DNA of 64,000 nucleotides from Flaviramulus multivorans (GCF_021728415.1 NZ_JAKKDV010000003.1:62001-126000), one strand, 5' to 3'; counted from the first letter of the stretch, positions 16,088 to 25,354 are shown. The notes: a model not told the origin generated them from the sequence alone. A program made the numbers and translations.

Positions 16088-18633
16088 AAACAGACAAGCT
16101 CTCAACTAAATTAGATTTACCATGGTTACTTAAAATGGCATGGCGCGATGCTAAAGCAAGTCGGATGCGTTTGCTATTATTTACAGCATCTATCGTATTG
16201 GGAATTGCGGCTGTGGTTTCCATTCAGTTGTTTCGTGATAATCTACAGGACAATATTAAAAACCAGTCCAAATCATTAATGGGTGCAGATTATCTCATTG
16301 ACATTAACGAAACGCCCAATGAACGTGCACAAGCCATTATCGATTCGTTAAACCCTGTTGCATCCGAAGTCAATTTTGTTTCCATGGTGGTCTTTCCTAA
16401 AAATGGAGGGACTAAATTAGCGCGTGTTCGTGCAATTGAAGGCCCTTTTCCCATTTATGGAAAAATGGTAACACAACCCGAAGATGCTGCAACTACCTAT
16501 CAGCAAAAAGGTGGTGCTTTAGTAGATGCAACCTTGTTATTGCAGTATGATATTAAAACAGGAGATTCTATAAAAGTAGGGGAGTTGACCTTGCCTGTAG
16601 TTGGATCTTTAAGCAGTATGCCAGGAAATTCGGCAGTAACCTCTTCGGTTGCTCCTCCAGTGGTGATTCCTAGGCATTTGGTTGGTGAGACCAATTTATT
16701 GCAATTCGGGAGTCGAAAAGAATACCAATACTTTTATAAAGCGACATCAGAAACGGATTTCATACAACTTGAAAATACATTAGAACCGATGCTCGATGCA
16801 GAGCGTGCCGATTTAGATACACATACCAGCACAAGCAGACGTTTGGGAAGACGCTATGAAAACATGGGCAAGTTTCTCAATCTTGTGGCTTTTATTGCCT
16901 TACTTCTAGGATGTGTAGGCATTGCCAGTTCTGTACATATTTACATTCGTGAAAAATTAACGCATATTGCAGTTCTAAAATGTTTAGGAGCGTCGCGACA
17001 ACAAAGTTTCTTAATTTATCTCATTCAAATTGCTGGTATCGGAATATTGGGAGGTGTTTTAGGTGGCGCCATTGGCATTGTTATACAAGAATCCTTCCCT
17101 TATATCCTAAAAGAATTTTTACCCTTTGATGTAGACATTACAATAACGGTTCAACCACTGATTTTTGGAATAGTATTAGGGTTTTTAATTGCTGTGCTCT
17201 TCGCTTTATTATCATTACTTAATACCTGGTATGTATCACCATTACAAGCGTTACGCATCAGTGATACGAGCACTCAAAAAACACCTAAACAAGCCAAACT
17301 TATTGTATTTGCGCTCATCATTGTTTTTCTTTTTCTGTTTTCGTACTGGTTGCTCGACAATGTACTATACGCTATTGCGTTTGTGGTTGGTATGCTGATC
17401 ACCTTTGCTATTTTGGCAGGAATTGCAACGTTGACCATGAAAATGATAAAGGCTTGGTTTCCTAAAACTTGGGGTTATACAACACGACAAAGTTTATTAA
17501 ACCTCTTTAGACCTAATAACCAAACCTTAGTGCTTATCGTTGCTATAGGTTTGGGTACATTTTTAATCAGCACCCTATATTTTACAAAAGATATTTTGTT
17601 GTCTAAGACTGCCATAGGAGACAGTTCTGGTAAAGCTAATATTATAATAATAGATGTACAGCCCGAACAAACCGAGGCTATAGAAAAAACCATTGCAGCC
17701 AATCAAATGGAAATAATAGACAATATTCCATTGGTGACCATGCGTATTCATAGTAGAAATGGTGTAGAAGCAAATGAAGCAGAGCAGGATAGCACCCTCA
17801 GAATTAGACGTTGGGTATATAATCATGAATTTAGAACAACGTATCGCAATCATTTAGTTGCTTCCGAAGAACTACTGGAAGGAGAATGGACTCCTGAGGT
17901 CAATTCTGGTGATGTCATTCCAATTTCAATTTCAGAGAATGTTGCAGAATCTGCAAAAGTTACGGTTGGTGACAACATTGTTTTTAATGTACAAGGTGTA
18001 CTTATGGAAACCGTAGTAGGTAGTATTCGTATGGTAGATTGGGGACAATTACAACTTAATTTTAATATTCTATTCCCTAAAGGTGTATTGGAAAACGCTC
18101 CACAATTTACAGTGTTATCTACAAATGCACCTACAGAGGCAAGTTCAGCGCAACTGCAACGTACTGTTGTTGCTGATTTTCCTAACGTTACCATTATTGA
18201 TTTAAGACAAGTGTTTACCATTGTAGATGATATCTTAAGCAAGGTCTCTTGGATCATCAATTTTATGGCATTCTTTAGTATCATTACTGGTATTATTGTA
18301 TTGATTGGCTCAGTGCGTACAAGTAAACATCAGCGTATAAAAGAAAGTGTTCTACTCAGAACTTTAGGAGCAAAAAACCAACAAATTTTAAGAATTACTG
18401 CTTTAGAGTATCTATTACTTGGTATGGTAGGGAGTTTAGTAGGTATTTTATTGGCATTAGTTAGTGCGCTGCTGTTGGCACTTTTTGTATTTAGGGAAGC
18501 TTTTGTGCCTTCTATAATTCCGTTTGTGGTGTTTTTACCTGCAATTTCAGTTTTGGTGTTAGGTATAGGCTTAAGTAATATTAGAGGTGTATTGAATAGT
18601 TCTCCTTTAGAAATATTACGAAGGGAGGTTTAG
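16084..18633 (+). CDS. ybbP: YbbP-like FtsX-domain ABC permease
   Basis: An 849-residue permease with two FtsX-type membrane domains, as in YbbP. The first helix lies near residue 28-45. A large periplasmic domain follows up to about 260. Helices near 265-290, 315-340 and 355-385 form the first FtsX unit, whose loop carries 'LTHIAVLKCLGASRQQSFLIYL' in part. A second periplasmic domain (about 495-725) and three final helices close the protein, with 'ESVLLRTLGAKNQQILRI' as the matching loop. The start TTG at 16084 overlaps the ATPase stop. Together they form one ABC unit. Confidence 0.9.
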   Translation: MKTDKLSTKLDLPWLLKMAWRDAKASRMRLLLFTASIVLGIAAVVSIQLFRDNLQDNIKNQSKSLMGADYLIDINETPNERAQAIIDSLNPVASEVNFVSMVVFPKNGGTKLARVRAIEGPFPIYGKMVTQPEDAATTYQQKGGALVDATLLLQYDIKTGDSIKVGELTLPVVGSLSSMPGNSAVTSSVAPPVVIPRHLVGETNLLQFGSRKEYQYFYKATSETDFIQLENTLEPMLDAERADLDTHTSTSRRLGRRYENMGKFLNLVAFIALLLGCVGIASSVHIYIREKLTHIAVLKCLGASRQQSFLIYLIQIAGIGILGGVLGGAIGIVIQESFPYILKEFLPFDVDITITVQPLIFGIVLGFLIAVLFALLSLLNTWYVSPLQALRISDTSTQKTPKQAKLIVFALIIVFLFLFSYWLLDNVLYAIAFVVGMLITFAILAGIATLTMKMIKAWFPKTWGYTTRQSLLNLFRPNNQTLVLIVAIGLGTFLISTLYFTKDILLSKTAIGDSSGKANIIIIDVQPEQTEAIEKTIAANQMEIIDNIPLVTMRIHSRNGVEANEAEQDSTLRIRRWVYNHEFRTTYRNHLVASEELLEGEWTPEVNSGDVIPISISENVAESAKVTVGDNIVFNVQGVLMETVVGSIRMVDWGQLQLNFNILFPKGVLENAPQFTVLSTNAPTEASSAQLQRTVVADFPNVTIIDLRQVFTIVDDILSKVSWIINFMAFFSIITGIIVLIGSVRTSKHQRIKESVLLRTLGAKNQQILRITALEYLLLGMVGSLVGILLALVSALLLALFVFREAFVPSIIPFVVFLPAISVLVLGIGLSNIRGVLNSSPLEILRREV

Positions 18634-18761
18634 ATAATTAAACATTTGTACTATAATGTTCTGCGTTATGTAACTTGAGCTTTGGTTAAAAGCGAAAGTT
18701 GTTACTACAGTTTCTTTAAAAAATTTATTCTAAAATGTTTCTTCTACAAGGTTAATGGAAC

Positions 18762-18810
18762 ACTCTTTTTACGCAGCGACGATAGGAGAGTAGGAATGTG
18801 TGTGGAATGG
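18762..18810. repeat. 49-bp repeat upstream of the methyltransferase cassette
   Basis: The left 29 bases (18762-18790) match 7931-7958 with two substitutions and one indel. The right 16 bases (18795-18810) match 6629-6644 with one mismatch. It lies in the 261-base gap before the ParB-like gene, so both putative insertions in this window are next to copies. The rest of the gap is AT-rich with no gene seen. Confidence 0.5.
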
Positions 18811-18894
18811 TGTAATATGTAACATTTATATTATATTTGATTTTCTTATATTACAGTTAAGAAAATTATTTACCAATCTTTTACATAGCTTCAA

Positions 18895-20139
18895 ATGACA
18901 CAAGCAGATAGAATTATTGCAATTCAAGAAATTAAAAATAATCCAGATAGTAAAACTGAAGAGGTTAGAATAATAAATTACAATGGAGAAATAAAGCCTT
19001 ATCCTGTTTATTTAATCCCATTGGAATATTTAGTTTATAATGTTGTCAATGGCAGAATAAGAAGTAGAACGAGATCTCATGAGGAAAGATTTGGAGCACT
19101 AGATCCTAGCAACGATGATGACGCAACAATTATTGAGCAATTTCTTTTTGATTCAGCCAAAGGTAGAAATGAAAAAACATTAGAGAGTATTGAAGAAATT
19201 GGTCAGCAAGAATCGGGAATAATCACAGAAGATGGTGTAGTTATAGATGGTAATAGAAGGTCTTTACTTCTAAGAATGATTAATAGAAAAAATAACTCTA
19301 ACACTAAGTTTAAGGCTGTTATTTTAGAGGATAAGTTACAAGATAATATTCAAGAAATAATCAAGTTAGAGACTTCATATCAAATGGGAGTTGATAGCAA
19401 AGTTGATTATAATCCAATTGAAAAATATATTAGATGCAAGGAGCTTAATGAATATTACAGTATCCAGCAAATATCCTCGATTATGGCTGAAGATGAGAAA
19501 AAAATTAATTCTTGGTTAGAGATTCTTAATTTGATGGATAATTATTTAACATATACTGGAACTCCTAATGTGTATACAAAATTAGATAAAAAAGAGGGTC
19601 ATTTTGTTGATTTAGTGCAATATATAAGAAACTATGCTGGTGGTAATAACAATGTTAATTGGGAGTATTCTGATGCAGATGTGACTAAATTAAGAAATAT
19701 TTATTTTGACTACATAAGGTTAGGTGTTCCTGTGATGAATGCACGTATAATTGCAAGACCTAATTTATCAAGAAGCTTTTTTTGCCATCATGATATTTGG
19801 TCAAGTTTTGTACAAGAACGGGATAATATAATTGATAATGTTCAAGAAATTAGCTTGCAAAAATTGCGTGAAGACAATCCTGAAGAAACAAACGAGAGTT
19901 TAATAAAGCAAGTTGAAGATAATTGGAAAGAACAAGTAGAAGCACCATTGAACGAAATATTCTTATACTATTCAGGTGTAATTGATGATTTTATTGCAGA
20001 TTATGCTCCTCTTAGATTACTACAAAGAGCAAGAAACTCCTTATCTAGAATAGATTTAGAAAAATTAAACCATATTCGTGATAATGAAATTAATCTCTTG
20101 ATTGGCGAGATTGAAGCTATAATTCATAAGATTAAATAA
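18895..20139 (+). CDS. ParB-like domain protein of a candidate defence cassette
   Basis: A 414-residue protein with a ParB/sulfiredoxin-like N-terminal domain: 'IGQQESGIITEDGVVIDGNRRSLLLRM' in part, where Asp118-Gly-Asn-Arg-Arg122 is the nucleotide-binding type motif seen in ParB-like NTPases. Residues 140-200 ('KYIRCKELNEYYSIQQISSIM') look like a helix-turn-helix segment, as follows this domain in ParB. The C-terminal half is helical and charged, with no family I recognise. Its stop overlaps the next ATG by one base, so it leads a three-gene operon. It could sense or scan DNA for the methyltransferase encoded downstream; that is inference. Codon use is more A/T-rich than its neighbours. Confidence 0.7.
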   Translation: MTQADRIIAIQEIKNNPDSKTEEVRIINYNGEIKPYPVYLIPLEYLVYNVVNGRIRSRTRSHEERFGALDPSNDDDATIIEQFLFDSAKGRNEKTLESIEEIGQQESGIITEDGVVIDGNRRSLLLRMINRKNNSNTKFKAVILEDKLQDNIQEIIKLETSYQMGVDSKVDYNPIEKYIRCKELNEYYSIQQISSIMAEDEKKINSWLEILNLMDNYLTYTGTPNVYTKLDKKEGHFVDLVQYIRNYAGGNNNVNWEYSDADVTKLRNIYFDYIRLGVPVMNARIIARPNLSRSFFCHHDIWSSFVQERDNIIDNVQEISLQKLREDNPEETNESLIKQVEDNWKEQVEAPLNEIFLYYSGVIDDFIADYAPLRLLQRARNSLSRIDLEKLNHIRDNEINLLIGEIEAIIHKIK

Positions 20140-20984
20140 TGGGAGAATTAAAATTGCCTGAACAAATTGGTAAACCACCAGTTGAAAATGCTATTGTTTT
20201 TATTCATGGATTAAATGGCAATGAAAAAACTTGGAATAAATTCTCAAATTGTTTACATAAAAATTGGGATGTTGATGATTGCTATGATTTAGAATACGAA
20301 TGCTATACTGTTGAAATGGGATTACTAAAAAAAGTACCAATAGTAAGAAGTATTTATAGTGGTTTAAAAGGAGGTCCACAAGTAATTGAATTATCAAATC
20401 ATCTAGGTAATACAATTGATGAAATATGTAAACAACATAAACGAGTTATTTTAGTAGCTCATAGTATGGGTGGTTTAATTGCCAGACAATATTTAGTTAA
20501 TACATTAATAAATACAAAGACAACAGGTAAAGTAAAATGCCTATTTACTTATGCGACACCACACTATGGTTCAAAATTGGCAACTTTTTATAAACTATTA
20601 TTAAAGCCAATCTTTACACCTTTGCATTACATATGGGGAAGCGGTAATTCTAAGCAAATAGTTGATATGTGCAGAACCAATTCCGAATTTTTAGAAGATT
20701 TAAATTCTGATTGGAACAAACTAGGATTAAATACAAAAATTGATTTTTTTAGAATATTTGGTGGCTATGATTGGGTAGTTGATAAAAAAAGTGCTTCAAT
20801 GAGAGATAGTACTAACAAGAATGTAAAATTAGTTTCTAGTAAAAATCATTTTAATATCATAAGACCAAAAAATAAAAAGGATAGAGCATTTATCCCTTTT
20901 TACAATTATTTAAAAGAGTTTAAACGAAACTATGAAGAACAAGAAATGTTGGAAGAGGATAATTATTATGATGAAATTTTATAA
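20139..20984 (+). CDS. Alpha/beta hydrolase (lipase-like) of the cassette
   Basis: A 281-residue alpha/beta hydrolase resembling lipase-type/PGAP1-like esterases. Seen: oxyanion region 'VFIHGLNGNEKTW' (residues 20-32), nucleophile elbow 'VAHSMGG' with Ser109, a 'TYATPHYGSKLA' segment typical of these lipases, a likely Asp at 211 or 215, and His237 in 'SSKNHFNI'. No signal peptide or clear membrane helix, so it should be cytoplasmic. It lies between the ParB-like gene (1-base overlap) and the methyltransferase gene (3-base gap). A lipase inside a DNA methylation operon suggests a toxic membrane effector, but this is unproven. Confidence 0.78.
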   Translation: MGELKLPEQIGKPPVENAIVFIHGLNGNEKTWNKFSNCLHKNWDVDDCYDLEYECYTVEMGLLKKVPIVRSIYSGLKGGPQVIELSNHLGNTIDEICKQHKRVILVAHSMGGLIARQYLVNTLINTKTTGKVKCLFTYATPHYGSKLATFYKLLLKPIFTPLHYIWGSGNSKQIVDMCRTNSEFLEDLNSDWNKLGLNTKIDFFRIFGGYDWVVDKKSASMRDSTNKNVKLVSSKNHFNIIRPKNKKDRAFIPFYNYLKEFKRNYEEQEMLEEDNYYDEIL

Positions 20985-20987
20985 ATA

Positions 20988-22637
20988 ATGACAGCAGTAG
21001 ATTTTTTTTGTGGTGGAGGTGGTTTTTCTGAAGGATTTAGACAAGCTGGGATTAAAGTTATAGCGGCATATGATATATGGCAACCTGCTGTGGATACGCA
21101 TAATGGTAACCATCCTGGTTGCAATGCTATAAAAATGGATGTCATAAAAATATCAAAATTATCAGATGAAGATTTTGAAGCTACAGTTCCAGATTCTGAA
21201 ATTATTATAGGATCACCTCCGTGTACGGATTTTTCTAATTCTAATAAGTCTGGTAAAGGTGATAAGTCGAAAGGTATTGAATTAATTGAGGCTTATTTAA
21301 GAATTATAGCTAGAAAGAAATATAAAAAGAATTCAATTTTAAAATATTGGATTCTAGAAAATGTTCCAAAAGTTGAATCTCATATAAAAACTGAGTATAA
21401 ACCTAGTAGCCTAAAACTAAAGGGTAAGTGGTCTTTGAAGGTCAAAAATGTTAATTCTGGTGTTTACCAAATGAAATATTATGGAGTACCTTCAAATAGA
21501 AAAAGATATTTTTGTGGTGATTTTCCAGAACCTGAAAAGGTTTTTTTAAGAGAGTCTGAAGTTATACCTTTAAAAAAAATTCTTAAGGCTCTCGGTGTAC
21601 CTAAAACTAAATTAAATAAAAGAATTACAGATCCTAATTATAATTTTAGCACCAAAGGGAATAAGTTAACAGATCACCATTATTTTCATCCATTAGCTGA
21701 TTTTGAATGGAAGAAGGCAAAACAATTGAAGCAAGATAAAGGTTATATGGGTAAAATGTCAATACCTGAAAATTTAGATAAGCCATCTCGTACAATTATG
21801 GCAACAATGTCTTTTTCTGCGAGGGAATCTTTTATTTTAAAATATAATACAAATGGCTTTAGAGCTCCAACTATTAGAGAAGTAGCTACTCTCATGAGTT
21901 TTCCTATTGACTATCAGTTTTATGGTAGTTCAGTATTGTCAAAATATAAATTAGTTGGAAATGCAGTTCCTCCAAAAATGTCTTTTGCTTTAGCAAAAGC
22001 TATCTTAAAGAAAGAAAGAAGAGATGTTTTAAATAAATATATTAAATTAAAGCATTCAAATAAAATAGAGCTTATTAACATAACAGAAGATATTCCTATT
22101 AACACTGAGAAAGTTAAGAGGCTAAATTCAAAATATAAGTATCATATTCCTTATTTTATTCATAAAGTCTTTAGAGTAGAACTTACTAATCATTATTCCG
22201 ATTTTAAAAACGAGTCTTATCAATGGAATACTGAAATACATTACAGTCAAGGTAAAAGAATGAAGGTGTTTACTCCAGATTTCAATTTAATTATGTTAAA
22301 TGATGACGACAAGAATAAGGCTGACTTATTTATTAATTCTACTTTAACTAAAGTAGTTTCTCATGAAAATTTACAAAAAGCATATTGTAATACTTCAAAT
22401 TATCGGAAAGATAATAATATCATTGGACCAGATGAATTGTTAGTTATCATAAAAAATCATTTAGTAAAAGAGTACCGTTTTCATGATCCATTAAATTTAA
22501 TTAATGTCGATTTTATTAATCAATCTATACCAAGACCAACATTAATTGGTTATTACATTCTGTCAAAAATATTAGAAAGTATTCCTAAGGTTAAAATTGA
22601 AAATAAAAAATCTAATTTTAAACTTGTGACCTCGTAA
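20988..22637 (+). CDS. DNA (cytosine-5) methyltransferase with long C-terminal extension
   Basis: A C5-cytosine DNA methyltransferase. Motifs: I 'DFFCGGGGFSEGF' (5-17, AdoMet binding), IV 'GSPPCTDFS' with catalytic Cys79, VI 'ENV' (124-126), VIII 'GVPSNRKRYF' (166-175), IX 'REVATLMSFP' (297-306) and X 'VGNAVPP' (323-329). Recognition would be set by the region between VIII and IX. Residues 345-549 form an extra domain not found in simple enzymes of this class and not recognised by me. No restriction enzyme gene is adjacent, so it is either an orphan-type enzyme or part of a system with the two upstream genes. Confidence 0.88.
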   Translation: MTAVDFFCGGGGFSEGFRQAGIKVIAAYDIWQPAVDTHNGNHPGCNAIKMDVIKISKLSDEDFEATVPDSEIIIGSPPCTDFSNSNKSGKGDKSKGIELIEAYLRIIARKKYKKNSILKYWILENVPKVESHIKTEYKPSSLKLKGKWSLKVKNVNSGVYQMKYYGVPSNRKRYFCGDFPEPEKVFLRESEVIPLKKILKALGVPKTKLNKRITDPNYNFSTKGNKLTDHHYFHPLADFEWKKAKQLKQDKGYMGKMSIPENLDKPSRTIMATMSFSARESFILKYNTNGFRAPTIREVATLMSFPIDYQFYGSSVLSKYKLVGNAVPPKMSFALAKAILKKERRDVLNKYIKLKHSNKIELINITEDIPINTEKVKRLNSKYKYHIPYFIHKVFRVELTNHYSDFKNESYQWNTEIHYSQGKRMKVFTPDFNLIMLNDDDKNKADLFINSTLTKVVSHENLQKAYCNTSNYRKDNNIIGPDELLVIIKNHLVKEYRFHDPLNLINVDFINQSIPRPTLIGYYILSKILESIPKVKIENKKSNFKLVTS

Positions 22638-22657
22638 TATTTTGGTCAAAACTGGAG

Positions 22658-22691
22658 TTTAAATAATTGATTAATACATCAATTATTTAAA
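22658..22691. repeat. Perfect inverted repeat after the methyltransferase gene
   Basis: TTTAAATAATTGAT (22658-22671) and its exact complement (22678-22691) surround a six-base loop, 20 bases after the stop. There is no T tract. It may end the operon transcript or protect its 3' end. Confidence 0.55.
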
Positions 22692-23077
22692 TCTGCCAGA
22701 TGATGCGGCTGGGAAATAAAGCATTCATATTTTAGGCTATTCAAATGCAATTATCCAGTGGATGATTGGATTTGGATATAACACTTTAATAAAAAGTACG
22801 TTTCGATAAGAATCGCTGAGAATCGCATATAGGATTTTTTCTTGAGCTTTGTATAGAATATGAAAAAAATAAATTATTGTTTTTTCATTATAAACCACAA
22901 TTAGCTTGTACATAATTATTAACGATATAAAACACTGCGTGTCATTATATCTATAATTATGTCAAATATCGCCCAAAAGCGCTATTTCGCTAATTGTTGT
23001 AAAATGTACTATAATTAATATTATGTAAAATAGAATATTTTAACACTCTCCTAACTCATAAATAAAATTTCTAGTCT
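22692..23077. other. Gene-free stretch after the cassette
   Basis: About 390 AT-rich bases with no reading frame that I can support. Small segments such as GATAAGAATCGCTGAGAATCG show short direct repetition, and CCCAAAAGCGCTATTTCGC is a short imperfect palindrome. It may be debris from the insertion of the cassette. Confidence 0.4.
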
Positions 23078-23085
23078 TATATTTG
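23078..23085 (+). promoter_or_regulatory. Candidate -7 box upstream of the VTT gene
   Basis: TATATTTG fits TAnnTTTG exactly, but no good TTTG is seen nineteen bases upstream. Its distance to the ATG at 23115 supports that start over the TTG at 23097. Confidence 0.35.
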
Positions 23086-23114
23086 CTCCGCTTTTATTGC
23101 TACGTGTGAATAAA

Positions 23115-23729
23115 ATGAAACCAAAACCAAATAAAACTAACAAGTCGCGTTTACAGCTTCTACATCAGTATTATAATTATACTGGCTTTTATAAGTTTGT
23201 TTGGAATGCCATAATAAAAGCACTTCCTTACATTGTTATTGCGGTTGTTCTTATTTATACAGTCAATCATTTTTTTGATATTAATGCGGCTTTAATTCGT
23301 TTTACTGAAATTTTACCAGCTTATGGTGTTTTAAGCTTCTTTTTTGTTTCTGAAACGCTTTTAGGATTAATTCCACCGGAAATTTTTATTGCTTGGGCAG
23401 GAAAAATGTATGCGCCTTGGTTATATTTAACGCTTTTAGCAATTTTATCGTACAGTGGCGGCTTATTATCTTATTGGATGGGACGCTCTATTACTAAAAT
23501 GCCTTCGGTTCATAATTATTTAGAAACCAAGATGGAAAAGCAACTTAAAAACTCAAAAAAATGGGGTGGTTTTTTAATTATGGTTGGTGCAGTATTGCCA
23601 CTGCCCTTTTCTATAGCTTGTATTGCCGCAGGGATTATAGAATTTCCTTTTAGAAACGTAATGGTTTACGGCTCCTTAAGATTTGTTCGTTTTTTAATCT
23701 ACGGACTTATTATTTTCAATGTTTTATAA
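23115..23729 (+). CDS. VTT-domain (DedA/SNARE-associated type) membrane protein
   Basis: A multi-helix inner-membrane protein of the VTT/DedA type. The pattern 'FVSETLLGLIPPEIFIAWAGKM' resembles the re-entrant helix of this family, and 'GGFLIMVGAVLPLPFSIACIAAGIIEFPF' resembles the second signature with conserved Pro and Gly. Such proteins are thought to move lipids or act in membrane homeostasis. The ATG at 23115 is preferred because a candidate -7 box lies at 23078. It is followed by a separate promoter for the next two genes. Confidence 0.75.
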   Translation: MKPKPNKTNKSRLQLLHQYYNYTGFYKFVWNAIIKALPYIVIAVVLIYTVNHFFDINAALIRFTEILPAYGVLSFFFVSETLLGLIPPEIFIAWAGKMYAPWLYLTLLAILSYSGGLLSYWMGRSITKMPSVHNYLETKMEKQLKNSKKWGGFLIMVGAVLPLPFSIACIAAGIIEFPFRNVMVYGSLRFVRFLIYGLIIFNVL

Positions 23730-23775
23730 ATTTTAAAAAAGTCTTAAAAGCTACTGTTTTTATGGTTTTGTGTTC

Positions 23776-23783
23776 TACTTTTG
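23776..23783 (+). promoter_or_regulatory. Candidate -7 box of the DUF3817-mscS pair
   Basis: TACTTTTG fits TAnnTTTG exactly. Nineteen bases upstream is CTG, a weak -33 match. The next ATG is at 23801, giving a very short leader. Confidence 0.45.
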
Positions 23784-23800
23784 CACAAAAATAAATTAGT

Positions 23801-24094
23801 ATGTTTTCCTTTGTTAATATATTTAGAATTGTTGCCTTTTTTGAAGGTGTTTCTTATATCCTTTTGCTGTTTATTGCAACGCCTATAAAGTATTTTGCGG
23901 ACAATCCATATTTCGTAAAGCTTTTAGGTATGCCTCACGGAATGCTATTTATAGCCTACGTAGCACTGGCGTTTGTTATTAGGAATGATGTTAATTGGAA
24001 TAAAAAACAGTTTATCATCGTACTTTTAGCATCTATCATTCCATTTGGTACATTTTATATTGACAGAAAATATTTTAAATCAACAACACGATAA
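23801..24094 (+). CDS. DUF3817 membrane protein
   Basis: A 97-residue integral membrane protein with three helices. The opening 'FRIVAFFEGVSYILLLFIATPIKY' and 'GMPHGMLFIAYVALAF' are characteristic of DUF3817, a family with no proven function that is sometimes fused to or found next to transporters. The next gene begins directly after its stop codon, so both are in one transcript with the mechanosensitive channel. Confidence 0.83.
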   Translation: MFSFVNIFRIVAFFEGVSYILLLFIATPIKYFADNPYFVKLLGMPHGMLFIAYVALAFVIRNDVNWNKKQFIIVLLASIIPFGTFYIDRKYFKSTTR

Positions 24095-25354
24095 ATGGAT
24101 TCATTAAAACATTTACTATACGATTATTTACTATCAGTTGGTACATCTGAGGTTATGGCTAAGTATTTGAACATGCTGGCACTGTTACTGGGATTGTTAA
24201 TTATTGTTGCCATAACCGATTTTGTGGTTAGAAAATTAATACGAATTACGTTTATACAATTAGCTATTAAAACAAAAACGCGTTTTGATGACCTTTTAAT
24301 CACCAATAAAGTGCCTAGAAACATTGCGCATATAATTCCTTTATTAATAGCAATAGAGATTATTCCAACGGTTTTCATTGACTTTCCTTCATTTGAAAAT
24401 TTTGTTGAAAAGGGATTAATAGTATTTGCCATTGTTTTAGCGCTTTGGATAGTTAGAAGCCTATTAAATACCTTAAAAGATTACTTAAAAAGCTTGCCAG
24501 CATTTAAAGATAAACCCATAGATAGTTACATACAAGTGTTTATGATTTTTGCTTGGTTGGGTGGTTTTATGTCTGCAATAGCTATTATTACAGGCATTCC
24601 ATTTATACAGTTTGCCACAGGGTTGGGTGCTATTTCTGCAGTTCTTATTCTGGTTTTTAAAGATACCATATTAGGATTCGTTGCCAGTATTCAAGTGTCC
24701 ATTAATGATATGGTACGAATTGGTGACTGGATAACTTTTGAGAAATATGGCGCTGATGGAGATGTGATTGAAATAAATCTAGCCACAGTGAAAGTTCAAA
24801 ACTTTGATAAGACGATAACAACCATTCCTACATATGCCTTAATTTCTGATTCGTTTAAAAACTGGAGAGGAATGACGAATTCTGGTGGCAGACGAATTAA
24901 AAGAGCCCTTTTTATTGAACAAGAAGGTGTAAAATATCTGACAGAAGCCGAAGTTGACAAGCTTAAAAATATACAACTACTCACCTCTTATTTAGAAACT
25001 AGACAAGGTGATATTGCTTCGTACAATAAAGAGCATAACGTTAATAAAGAGTTGCTTCTAAACGGAAGGAACCTAACTAATATAGGAGTGTTTAGAAAAT
25101 ACATTGATAGCTATTTAAAACAACATTCTGCTATAAACAAAGACATGATGATTATGGCGAGACAATTAGAACCAACAACACAAGGTATTCCAATGGAAAT
25201 TTATGCTTTTAGTAGTGATAAACGTTGGGAAAATTACGAATATATCATGTCTGATATTTTTGATCACCTTATAGCATCACTACCTTATTTTGATTTGGAA
25301 ATTTTTGAATTGCCAAGTCATTCTAGTTTTAAGCAATCAAAAACTACTCAATAA
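24095..25354 (+). CDS. MscS family mechanosensitive channel
   Basis: A small-conductance mechanosensitive channel-like protein of 419 residues that would release solutes on osmotic down-shock. Four helices occur in the first 200 residues. The pore-lining helix with its Gly/Ala pattern is 'FATGLGAISAVLILVFKDTILGFVASIQVSINDMVRIGDWI' in part (about residues 173-210), followed by the beta domain 'VIEINLATVKVQNFDKTITTIPTYAL' in part. The long C-terminal portion fits the YbdG-like branch. Its 3' end overlaps the end of the converging PhoX-like gene by 11 bases. Confidence 0.88.
   Translation: MDSLKHLLYDYLLSVGTSEVMAKYLNMLALLLGLLIIVAITDFVVRKLIRITFIQLAIKTKTRFDDLLITNKVPRNIAHIIPLLIAIEIIPTVFIDFPSFENFVEKGLIVFAIVLALWIVRSLLNTLKDYLKSLPAFKDKPIDSYIQVFMIFAWLGGFMSAIAIITGIPFIQFATGLGAISAVLILVFKDTILGFVASIQVSINDMVRIGDWITFEKYGADGDVIEINLATVKVQNFDKTITTIPTYALISDSFKNWRGMTNSGGRRIKRALFIEQEGVKYLTEAEVDKLKNIQLLTSYLETRQGDIASYNKEHNVNKELLLNGRNLTNIGVFRKYIDSYLKQHSAINKDMMIMARQLEPTTQGIPMEIYAFSSDKRWENYEYIMSDIFDHLIASLPYFDLEIFELPSHSSFKQSKTTQ

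Noticed and set aside
17475-18284. Minus-strand frames over ybbP
   Set aside because: They are shadows of a long conserved gene; no start context or domain.
22692-23077. Integron attachment site or cassette in the gap
   Set aside because: Short palindromic bits are present, but no paired core sites and no integrase were seen.
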